Positions 7,389 to 14,026 of a DNA stretch of 37,578 nt are shown here, piece after piece (position 1 is the stretch's first letter; each line of letters begins with the position of its first letter). Where the stretch lies: positions 1 through 37,578 of the IMG/VR virus record IMGVR_UViG_3300027971_000109; one strand, written 5' to 3'. The notes below the pieces were generated by a model. That model did no database searches. It had not been told where the DNA came from and saw only the letters and a program-made list of their open reading frames with translations. The stretch comes from a virus. A program made the position numbers and the translations under genes.

Positions 7389-8728
7389 TGTCATCCTATA
7401 TTGGAATACCCTTTGCCGATAATACTAATTTATTTACAGGCACAGTAACGACTACTGGCGCAGGTTCTACGCTTGATGTAACAAGTTTTGAGTCAGTTCT
7501 TATTCAGGTAGATGGCAGTACCTTTTCAGGGATTATTACTTTTGAACGGTCTTTAGACGGTGTTACTTGGTACGATGCCTTAGTAACAGAACTTAATAGT
7601 ATGACGCAGAAAACCCAGATTGACAGCTTGGGTATATATTCGGTTCGTTCAGAAGCGCAGTTTTTAAGATATAACGTAGCTAATATTTCAGGTTCTGTAA
7701 GCATTATTATTGATGGCGGAACTGCTCTTGTATCACCTGTGGATAAGATTTCATGGGCGATGGATGAAACCAATAATACGCCTTTGCACGTTAAGTTAAT
7801 GCCACAAAACTCAGGCGTAAAACAAGATTTAACAGGTGCATTTATTTTATCGGATGCCCCACAGCCTGTAACGGTTAACCAACTTATCGGTGGTGTTACG
7901 ATTATTGATACGCAAGGCTATTCAACCCTACAATTAACAACAGGTGCGGGTTTTGCATCAACAACAGGTGTTCAGTTTTCTACTGACGGCGTAACCTTTA
8001 CTTCAGCACCAATGATGACAGGTGCAGGTGTATTTACAACGTCTTTAACAGCTAACGCTAATTTTACAGTACCTTGCTTGGGTAGGTTTGCAAGGATTAG
8101 TGCAACAACAGCCGGTCAATTTACTTACAACTTAAGAAACATTCAGGCACAGTTTTCTGAACAAAACTTAACGGCTATTAACGGTACTGCCGTTGCTCCT
8201 GCTTCGGCTCAGTTAGGTGTTGCTGTTGTTAACATGGGTACAGGAGCTGCTGTTGTATCAGGTGGTGTTGCAGGTACATTAGGCGTTGGTGGTACTAACT
8301 TAGTTGGTGTTACATCCGCATCAAACCCCGTTATTGTAGGTGGTGTTGACCCTACAGGTCTAGCAAGACGAGCCGCTTCAACAATGTTGGGTGATTTAAT
8401 AGCAGGTAATAGAACCATACCGACAAGTAATGCCACATTAGGTACGGCAACAACAGGTAATACCCCAATAGGTTCTGCTGGGTATAATAACCAAATACCT
8501 TTAGCTGTGCAAGATATAGAGCAGTATGAAGGACAAACACATTTAGAATTACTAGCACAATTGTTGCAGGAAGTTAAAATCATGAATCAACAATTGTATG
8601 AGTTACCACAAGTTTTAACTTTGGCTTTGCAAGGACCTACTGCTCCGCAACAAGGACCAAATGTTCAACTTGGCGATGACCCGTTTATTTTACGGAATGA
8701 TTCGTCTATTTTTATTAATCAGCAGTAA
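7388..8728 (+). CDS. Virion surface protein with two beta-sandwich domains and C-terminal helix
   Basis: This 446-aa protein seems to have two related beta domains. One lies near residues 10-105 (FESVLIQVDGSTFSGIITFE then RSLDGVTWYDA). The other lies near 165-265 (GYSTLQLTTGAGFASTTGVQ then FSTDGVTFTSAP, RFARISATTAGQFTYNLRNI). Both use the pattern of a binding-type sandwich, strand-S-DG-T/W. A Gly/Ala/Val-rich low-complexity linker follows (about 270-350). Last comes a helix-forming stretch (THLELLAQLLQEVKIMNQQL), which could trimerise, and a short tail. Similar proteins occur in aquatic phage fibre clusters. Probably a surface or fibre protein; receptor or glycan contact is possible but unproven. 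Confidence 0.75.
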   Translation: MSSYIGIPFADNTNLFTGTVTTTGAGSTLDVTSFESVLIQVDGSTFSGIITFERSLDGVTWYDALVTELNSMTQKTQIDSLGIYSVRSEAQFLRYNVANISGSVSIIIDGGTALVSPVDKISWAMDETNNTPLHVKLMPQNSGVKQDLTGAFILSDAPQPVTVNQLIGGVTIIDTQGYSTLQLTTGAGFASTTGVQFSTDGVTFTSAPMMTGAGVFTTSLTANANFTVPCLGRFARISATTAGQFTYNLRNIQAQFSEQNLTAINGTAVAPASAQLGVAVVNMGTGAAVVSGGVAGTLGVGGTNLVGVTSASNPVIVGGVDPTGLARRAASTMLGDLIAGNRTIPTSNATLGTATTGNTPIGSAGYNNQIPLAVQDIEQYEGQTHLELLAQLLQEVKIMNQQLYELPQVLTLALQGPTAPQQGPNVQLGDDPFILRNDSSIFINQQ

Positions 8729-8747
8729 AATTTTTAAGGAGCTTTAA

Positions 8748-9401
8748 ATGTTAATTCAAAACCAAGTAGGTCCAGTCGCTACTACTACAAGTATTTCCGC
8801 TGGCTTACAAGCACCATCTCGTGCAGGACAACTCGGCGATGTTATCACTTCCGAACTTCATGGTCGCTATTATGAGACTACATACAGACGTGCGCATTTT
8901 ACGGCTGGTGTTTCAACTCTGATTGCAACTGCTACAACTGCATCACCAACAACCACAATTACAGGCGCACAAGTTCTGTATAACCCAATTGGTAACACAC
9001 AAAACGTAGTTATCAACAAGGTTTCTTTAGGCTTTGCACTTGCTAACTTAGCCGGTGTTGTCGGTGTCGCTACAGGTTTTAACGGTGGTACAGCAATTTC
9101 TGGTACTTTGACGGCTTCTACAGCTACTGCTAAGAATAGATTTTTAGGCGGTGCAGCACCAACAGCGTTTAGTTATGCTTCTGCTTCTATCACTTTGCCA
9201 ACTGCTGTAACACTAGACACAATTTTGTTCTCAACAGGTTCACAGGCAACAACTGCGATTGCTACACAAGCAGGTATGGTTTTTGACTTAGAAGGTAGTA
9301 TTATTCTGCCACCGGGTGGCTATGCAACAATCTGGTCTAACTTTGTTATTCCTGCATCATCATTGTTGAGCACATTCTCTTGGGAAGAAGTTCCAATCTA
9401 A
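8748..9401 (+). CDS. Virion structural protein of unknown fold
   Basis: The ATG follows a good AAGGAG site in a 19-bp gap. The 217-aa protein has GDVITSELHGRYYETTYRRA near the N terminus, a pattern I recall from phage virion proteins of about this length, and ends with VFDLEGSIILPPGGYATIWS and a hydrophobic terminal strand. The middle is beta-rich with many Ala and Thr. The LPPGGYATI block resembles the end of a jelly-roll domain. It is the last gene before a strong intrinsic terminator, so it may be made in larger amounts than the genes downstream. Function beyond structural is not visible. Confidence 0.8.
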   Translation: MLIQNQVGPVATTTSISAGLQAPSRAGQLGDVITSELHGRYYETTYRRAHFTAGVSTLIATATTASPTTTITGAQVLYNPIGNTQNVVINKVSLGFALANLAGVVGVATGFNGGTAISGTLTASTATAKNRFLGGAAPTAFSYASASITLPTAVTLDTILFSTGSQATTAIATQAGMVFDLEGSIILPPGGYATIWSNFVIPASSLLSTFSWEEVPI

Positions 9402-9404
9402 TCT

Positions 9405-9425
9405 AAGGGGGTTCGCCCCCTTTTT
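9405..9425 (+). terminator. Rho-independent terminator inside the structural region
   Basis: Stem AAGGGGG / CCCCCTT with a TTCG tetraloop is followed by a run of five T that partly overlaps the stem. It lies 4 bases after the stop of the 217-aa gene. It is the only hairpin with a terminator-like T tract that I saw in the 27.8-kb rightward arm. Confidence 0.9.
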
Positions 9426-9434
9426 AAGGCTTGT

Positions 9435-9599
9435 ATGAATTTAAACGAAATCATTGTTGTGTTGCAGAACAAGGTTAAGGCTTTAGAAAACGCCAAAAAC
9501 GCTTCTATTGCGAATGGTGATATTGGTTCGCTCGCTCAGTTAGACGTAGAGATTTTAAGCACACAGGCATCGTTAGATAAAATACTAACCTTGAAGTAA
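9435..9599 (+). CDS. 54-aa helical protein, small conserved phage family
   Basis: This short frame fills the gap between the terminator and the second repeat protein. The product starts MNLNEIIVVLQNKVKALENA and continues through NGDIGSLAQLDVEILSTQAS to LDKILTLK. It should form a two-helix hairpin with heptad-like leucines around an NGD turn. I recall short phage proteins of the same design (helix, A-GD turn, helix with DAD/DVEI). Function is unknown; a chaperone or small coiled-coil spacer is possible. Its ATG begins only nine bases after the T run of the terminator, so its translation depends on readthrough or on a start of transcription that I cannot see. Confidence 0.75.
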   Translation: MNLNEIIVVLQNKVKALENAKNASIANGDIGSLAQLDVEILSTQASLDKILTLK

Positions 9600-9600
9600 T

Positions 9601-10437
9601 ATGTTTGGTAGACAATCCCTTGGTTCTGCCCCATTTATGAATCAGGGGTATAATTACTTTGTTGGTTCTATTTCAGAACCATTGTCATCTGCCGACATTA
9701 ATTCTGTACTTGCATCTTATTTAACGCTTTTAACAGAAAACATTAACAACGCTGACTCTGTGTCGGCAATTAAGAGTCTTTTGGCGGCAATATCTGAAAA
9801 TACAACGTTAAATGATGTAAAAAATGCAATTGCTTCTTATTTTGTAAATATAACTGAATCTACAGTTATAGCTGATGTTGCATCTGGTATAGCGTCTTTA
9901 CTTGTATCAATTACTGAAGCTGCTTCTTTAGCTGACGCACCTTCCGTTGTTCGTATACAAACTTCGGACATCACAGAAAACATTACGTTTGCAGATTCAA
10001 GTTCGTACACCATTACGTTTGCGGTAGTTACTTTAGAAAATTTAGATGTTGCCGATTCAGCAACAACCGTAGCCACTTTTGCAACAACAATAACAGAAGA
10101 TACTAACCTAGCCGATTTACAAGACGCATTAAGCGCATTTGTAGCAAGCTTAACCGAAGCAATCACGGCGGCAGATTCTAGCGTAGTAGTCAAAATCTTT
10201 AACTCAGCAATAACAGAAGCATTTACAACAGCAAATACCCAAACCGTAACAACTTCTTTTGTTAGCGCTATATCAGAAAATTTAAACCCAGCAGACTCTG
10301 TGGTAATAATTGCCCAGTTTAGTAGTCAAATAGCTGAAAATTTGGTATTATTAGATACGGCTGTACAACGAGGCTGGATTGTAATTAACGACAGTCAAAC
10401 TGTAACTTGGGTTCCTGTGTATAACAACTACCCGTAA
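9601..10437 (+). CDS. Tandem 20-residue repeat virion protein, copy 2
   Basis: This 278-aa paralog of the protein at 5794 also begins MFG, has its first repeat at residue 20, and ends with a cap GWIVINDSQTVTWVPVYNN. Eleven full units start at residues 20, 40, 60 and so on to 220, all exactly 20 long, with a twelfth merging into the cap at 240. Consensus is F-x-x-x-I-T-E-x-x-x-x-A-D-x-x-x-x-x-x-x; the Glu is kept in every unit and the Asp in nearly all. Repeat number differs from copy 1 while the ends are kept, which fits gain or loss of units by recombination. Probably a surface spacer or fibre element. Confidence 0.85.
   Translation: MFGRQSLGSAPFMNQGYNYFVGSISEPLSSADINSVLASYLTLLTENINNADSVSAIKSLLAAISENTTLNDVKNAIASYFVNITESTVIADVASGIASLLVSITEAASLADAPSVVRIQTSDITENITFADSSSYTITFAVVTLENLDVADSATTVATFATTITEDTNLADLQDALSAFVASLTEAITAADSSVVVKIFNSAITEAFTTANTQTVTTSFVSAISENLNPADSVVIIAQFSSQIAENLVLLDTAVQRGWIVINDSQTVTWVPVYNNYP
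9658..10317 (+). repeat. Eleven tandem 60-bp coding repeats
   Basis: Eleven consecutive 60-bp units encode the 20-residue (I/L)(T/S)E...AD motif without a single length change. Synonymous sites are strongly diverged between units. Confidence 0.85.
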
Positions 10438-10446
10438 GGATAAATA

Positions 10447-11034
10447 ATGGCAAGTACCTATTCAACCAATCTAAGAACAGAGCTAATCGGCTCAGGTGAC
10501 CAAGCAGGTACTTGGGGTACAACTACAAATACATCATTAGGTTCAATCTTAGAACAAGCCATTGCTGGTGTTTCTGGTGGTCCATATGTAAGCGGTACAT
10601 ACCCCGCTGTAAACTTCCCAACTGATGCGGATATTACTTTAACAGCTAATAATGGTTCAGTAGACCAGTCAAGAAGCATGGTTTTAGTAGTAACAAGCAC
10701 AGGTTCATTAACTGCAACACGCAACGTCATTGCTCCAGCATCAGCAAGTAAAGTCTATATTATCAAGAACTCCACAACTGGAGGACAAAGTATCCAGATT
10801 AAATACTCTACGGGTACGGGAGTCACGATTGGTAATGGTAATACGGCTATTGTTTATGGGGACGGTACTAATTTTTACGGTGCTTCAACAAGCTTGTCAA
10901 ACTCAACTGGGTGGTCTATAACGCCAACAGGCACAAAGCTTTATTTTAATTATAATGGTACAAACGTAGCTTCATTAGATTCAAGCGGCAACTTAATTGT
11001 TATAGGTAACATCACTGCTTACGGTACACCATAA
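10447..11034 (+). CDS. Tail fibre protein, short form ending at an S74-type junction
   Basis: The N terminus (MASTYSTNLRTELIGSGDQA then GTWGTTTNTSLGSILEQAI) is a very common start of tail fibre proteins in podoviruses of aquatic and soil bacteria. It is followed by a beta-rich region (VIAPASASKVYIIKNSTTGG, IVYGDGTNFYGA). The end, LYFNYNGTNVASLDSSGNLI followed by VIGNITAYGTP, is where longer fibres of this type continue into an S74 chaperone. Here the protein stops at 195 residues. The separate S74 protein at 5378 carries the same GNITAY phrase just before its cleavage site. AAGGA precedes the start. Confidence 0.85.
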   Translation: MASTYSTNLRTELIGSGDQAGTWGTTTNTSLGSILEQAIAGVSGGPYVSGTYPAVNFPTDADITLTANNGSVDQSRSMVLVVTSTGSLTATRNVIAPASASKVYIIKNSTTGGQSIQIKYSTGTGVTIGNGNTAIVYGDGTNFYGASTSLSNSTGWSITPTGTKLYFNYNGTNVASLDSSGNLIVIGNITAYGTP

Positions 11035-11043
11035 GGATAAATC

Positions 11044-12213
11044 ATGGCATTTACTCCAATTACAGGCGCAATTTCCTTCGCTAATATTAATACTGCTTTA
11101 GGTAGGTCATCTACTACGTCTTTTAGTTTAAACGATACGCTTGTAAGACAGTTAACAAACCAGCTTGCCGGCACAGTAACAATGGATAACGCTCACGCAA
11201 GTGAATATATTGGTACAACCACAACAAACGTAAACTTATTAACTAGATTTGGTTCACCTGCAACAGTAACTTCTTACAAAGCGTTAATTCCATCAGGCGT
11301 TACGGTTGGTGCTACAGCTGGTAATACAGCGTTTACTGTAGGTCAGTTTGCTACGGGTTCTACAATTGCTATTAATAACTACGGCGCTATTCAAGCTTAT
11401 GGTGGAGCAGCAAGTTCTGCTGGTGGCGATGCTATTAATGCAAATTATCCTAACCAAACTGTAACGATTAATAACCGGACTGGCGGCACTATATACGGTG
11501 GTGGCGGTGGCGGAGGTACAGGCGGTTCAGGTGGTACAGGCGGAGCCGGAGGTGGTGGATATTACACAGCTCTAAGTGGATTTAGTTATGCATTCCAACC
11601 ATTTGGCTGTAATGGTCCTGTCTATTATGCTTTCTATGCTGCCAACGGGCAGTGTGGGTGTGGATATCCTCCACCGGCTTCTTTTTATGTTTGGGCTTGT
11701 TCTATAGTCTACAGCGTATGTGCTGATGTACCCGGTCCCGTAGCAGGTAATGATGGTAACGTATATGTTCGTGGAAGTCTTGGCTACTACTACACCTATT
11801 ACACAATCGGTCAAGCTTACTACTACAACGTATACACATCAGGCGGTGCTGGAGGTGGCGGTGGTGCTGGCGGTGGAGGTGGTGTAGGTCAAGGCTACGG
11901 ACAAGCTGCTGCTGGTGGTGCTGGCGGTTCTTCCGGAGCTGGTGGCGCAGGGGGAGGAACTAATGCTGGTGCTGGCGGTCAAGGTGGTACTGGGGGCACT
12001 GGAGGTACAGGCGGAACTTACGGTAATGCTGGTGCTTCAGGGGCTTCAGGTGCTACAGGTAATACAGGTGCTTCAGGAAATAACGGTGGTGGTGCTGGTG
12101 GTTCAGCAGGTGCTGGTGGTGGCGCTGGAGGTTCCGCAGGTAGATACTTGGTCAAAGGTGCAAATTCAGTTACATTAAACAATTCAGGAACAGTCTTAGG
12201 AGGACTAGCGTGA
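11044..12213 (+). CDS. Glycine-rich adhesin, probable receptor-binding protein
   Basis: This 389-aa protein starts with a fibre-type segment (ITGAISFANINTALGRSSTT, FSLNDTLVRQLTNQLAGTVT). It then has a beta part ending TIYGGGGGGGTGGSGGTGG, a Tyr/Cys-rich middle (about residues 178-270, with seven Cys and runs such as YYYTYYTI), and a long second glycine island rich in GGAGG and GASG triplets. The last residues, VTLNNSGTVLGGLA, form a closing strand. Glycine islands around variable aromatic loops are the hallmark of T-even-type gp38 adhesins, where poly-glycine helices stack and loops touch the receptor. By analogy this should be a host-recognition tip; homology is not shown. Confidence 0.75.
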   Translation: MAFTPITGAISFANINTALGRSSTTSFSLNDTLVRQLTNQLAGTVTMDNAHASEYIGTTTTNVNLLTRFGSPATVTSYKALIPSGVTVGATAGNTAFTVGQFATGSTIAINNYGAIQAYGGAASSAGGDAINANYPNQTVTINNRTGGTIYGGGGGGGTGGSGGTGGAGGGGYYTALSGFSYAFQPFGCNGPVYYAFYAANGQCGCGYPPPASFYVWACSIVYSVCADVPGPVAGNDGNVYVRGSLGYYYTYYTIGQAYYYNVYTSGGAGGGGGAGGGGGVGQGYGQAAAGGAGGSSGAGGAGGGTNAGAGGQGGTGGTGGTGGTYGNAGASGASGATGNTGASGNNGGGAGGSAGAGGGAGGSAGRYLVKGANSVTLNNSGTVLGGLA

Positions 12214-12701
12214 GCGATTTAAAATACACAATTACAAAGTACGATGCGGAAAATAAAATAGTTGATGTTGTCTTTTCTGACAACGGTTGGGCTAACATCC
12301 ATTTAAGAGAACCCCTTCCAACAAACAAAGAAGAACTTGAAAAAATTATTAAACAGTTTGCTTCGCCTATTGAAGTGATACAGGCAAGAGAAGATACATC
12401 TGTTGACTTAAGCTATATTACACCATTAGTAGGGACGCAGTATACAACAACTCGTTTTAGCGTTAAAAATCCAGACGCAACAATGTCAGGACCGACAACA
12501 GGACAACCAGCTCCTGAGCAAATGCAACAGTTTCAAGAGTTTCAAAAATTACAGCAACAAAAACAAATGGGCGATTTCTTGGTAGAGCAAGGTCTTTTAC
12601 AAGCTAACCCAATTACATCCGAAATGATTGATGCCGCCAGACCGACTCCTCCAGAAGCAACACAAGCACAGCCTATGACACAAGGTATGCAAGAACTATG
12701 A
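12210..12701 (+). CDS. Adhesin-linked protein, possible fibre assembly helper
   Basis: This 163-aa protein overlaps the adhesin gene by 4 bases. The first half is beta-rich and charged (MSDLKYTITKYDAENKIVDV, VFSDNGWANIHLREPLP) with an acidic helix NKEELEKIIKQFASP. The second half is Gln-rich and helical (PEQMQQFQEFQKLQQQKQMG) and ends in a Pro/Thr tail. I do not recognise a named family. A gene placed right after the receptor-binding gene is often its chaperone (Tfa or gp38 types), so that is the best guess. A virion role is equally possible. Confidence 0.7.
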   Translation: MSDLKYTITKYDAENKIVDVVFSDNGWANIHLREPLPTNKEELEKIIKQFASPIEVIQAREDTSVDLSYITPLVGTQYTTTRFSVKNPDATMSGPTTGQPAPEQMQQFQEFQKLQQQKQMGDFLVEQGLLQANPITSEMIDAARPTPPEATQAQPMTQGMQEL

Positions 12702-12988
12702 GCGAAGTCATACCTTTAATGCCTAAACATAGCTTTGTTTATGATGGCGCTCGTGTGAATATTTATCACGCTAATAAAGGTCAAGGCTTACCAAAACACG
12801 CTCATACTTATGCTCATGCAACAGTTTGTAATTCAGGCTCTTGTGTTATCCGCAAGGAAGGTAAAGAAGTAATAGTAGATAAAAGTACACAGCCAATTAA
12901 TTTAAAAGAGATTGAGTGGCATGAAATAGAAGCATTAGAAGACGGCACAGTTTTTGTAAACATATTCAGCGACAGTAAAATTTACTAG
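12698..12988 (+). CDS. Small single-domain cupin
   Basis: This 96-aa protein has a cupin-like first motif, GQGLPKHAHTYAHATVCNSG, with H34-x-H36 and, where the usual Glu would be, H40. The second motif, NLKEIEWHEIEALEDGT, supplies H75. Four histidines could hold one metal ion. The rest fits a small double-stranded beta barrel (SCVIRKEGKEVIV, TVFVNIF). No substrate pocket can be read from sequence, and stand-alone phage cupins have no agreed function. It starts in an ATGA overlap with the preceding gene and lies 8 bases before the holin gene, so it is expressed with the lysis cassette. Confidence 0.8.
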   Translation: MSEVIPLMPKHSFVYDGARVNIYHANKGQGLPKHAHTYAHATVCNSGSCVIRKEGKEVIVDKSTQPINLKEIEWHEIEALEDGTVFVNIFSDSKIY

Positions 12989-12996
12989 GGGTTTTT

Positions 12997-13500
12997 ATGT
13001 CTTGGTTAGAACAAGTAGCACCTACAATAGCAACGGCTTTAGGCGGTCCTTTAGCTGGTTTGGCTGTAACTGCAATTGCTAAGGTTATCGGTATTGATGA
13101 AAAAGATGTACAGAATACGATAGATAGCGGTAAGATGTCGGCTGACCAGATTGCTCAGATTAAAATAGCTGAAATAGAGTTTCAAAAACAAACACAAGAA
13201 CTAGGTTTAAACTTTGAAAAACTTGCTACCGATGACCGTAAGTCTTCTCGTGAAATGCAGATAGCTACTAAGTCTTGGGTTCCGTCTGTATTATCAATGC
13301 TAGTTACTATTGGGTTCTTTGGTATTTTAATTTGGTTAATGGTTCACCCTGCCGATACTGCTAATACTCCGCTGATGATTATGTTAGGTTCACTTGGAAC
13401 TGCATGGACAGGTATTATTGCTTTTTACTTTGGCTCTAGCGCAGGTAACTCAAGAAAAGACGAAATGCTTTTTAACTCGGTGCCAGCAAATGTTAAATAA
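12997..13500 (+). CDS. Holin, 3-TM type
   Basis: This 167-aa membrane protein has a hydrophobic N-terminal segment (about 8-32, TIATALGGPLAGLAVTAIAK), a charged helical middle (DQIAQIKIAEIEFQKQTQEL) and two more segments (about 95-117, SWVPSVLSMLVTIGFFGILI; about 124-146, LMIMLGSLGTAWTGIIAFYF). It ends FGSSAGNSRKDEML. The W-P-L...FFGSS-GS-K layout is that of the 3-TM holin superfamily. It would make the inner-membrane lesions that let the endolysin out. The endolysin gene begins inside its last codons, a usual lysis-cassette arrangement. Confidence 0.9.
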   Translation: MSWLEQVAPTIATALGGPLAGLAVTAIAKVIGIDEKDVQNTIDSGKMSADQIAQIKIAEIEFQKQTQELGLNFEKLATDDRKSSREMQIATKSWVPSVLSMLVTIGFFGILIWLMVHPADTANTPLMIMLGSLGTAWTGIIAFYFGSSAGNSRKDEMLFNSVPANVK

Positions 13501-14026
13501 TTTTGAAAAATCTTTAGCCCTTGTGCTTAAATCTGAAGGTGGTTTTACTACAGACGTAAGAGATAACGGTAATAAATTACCAGACGGTAGAGCTGGTTCA
13601 ACAAACCTCGGCGTGACACAAGCAAATTGGGAAGCTTTTGTAGGACACCCTGTATCTTGGAATGATATGAAAGCATTAAATCCTACTACAGTAGCCCCTT
13701 TCTATAAGCGTAAATACTGGGATTTGGTGCGTGGTGATGACCTACCCGCAGGTTTAGATTACTTAGCGTTTGACTTTGCCGTTAATGCAGGTCCGGGTAT
13801 GGCTATTAAGACCATACAAAAAGCGATAGGCGTTGCGCAAGATGGTGCTATAGGTCCTATTACATTATCAGCTATTCGTGCAATACCAGCCACACAACTT
13901 ATCGAGCGTTTTTCAGATGCTAAAGAAGCTTTCTATAAAGGGCTTAAACAGTTTCCAATCTATGGCAAGGGGTGGCTTAGTCGAGTTGCCCACGTAGAAG
14001 TAGATGCTATGCATATGGTGGCTTAA
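13490..14026 (+). CDS. Endolysin, GH108 N-acetylmuramidase
   Basis: This 178-aa protein matches the glycoside hydrolase 108 layout. It has FEKSLALVLKSEGGFTTDVR with catalytic Glu16 in the EGG motif, then GSTNLGVTQANWEAFVG, a FYKRKYWDLVRGDDLPAGLD helix pair, and the C-terminal peptidoglycan-binding part with AIGVAQDGAIGPITLSAI. It should cut the glycan backbone of the host wall. No signal peptide or membrane segment is present, so export needs the holin. I chose the ATG at 13490 because the family begins right there. The frame is open to an ATG at 13394 inside the holin gene, but those extra 32 residues do not match the family. The holin stop lies 8 bases downstream of the ATG, so the two genes are translationally coupled. 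Confidence 0.92.
   Translation: MLNNFEKSLALVLKSEGGFTTDVRDNGNKLPDGRAGSTNLGVTQANWEAFVGHPVSWNDMKALNPTTVAPFYKRKYWDLVRGDDLPAGLDYLAFDFAVNAGPGMAIKTIQKAIGVAQDGAIGPITLSAIRAIPATQLIERFSDAKEAFYKGLKQFPIYGKGWLSRVAHVEVDAMHMVA

Noticed and set aside
8209-8583. Leftward 124-aa Pro/Thr/Val-rich frame
   Set aside because: Antisense to the Gly/Ala-rich linker of the 446-aa virion protein; the composition is the mirror of that linker and no start signal is seen.
11700-11850. Possible diversity-generating retroelement target in the adhesin (Tyr-rich stretch)
   Set aside because: No reverse transcriptase, no template repeat and no matching second copy are visible in the window.
13394-13489. N-terminal extension of the endolysin
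   Set aside because: The extra 32 residues are the shifted reading of the holin membrane segment and are absent from the GH108 pattern.
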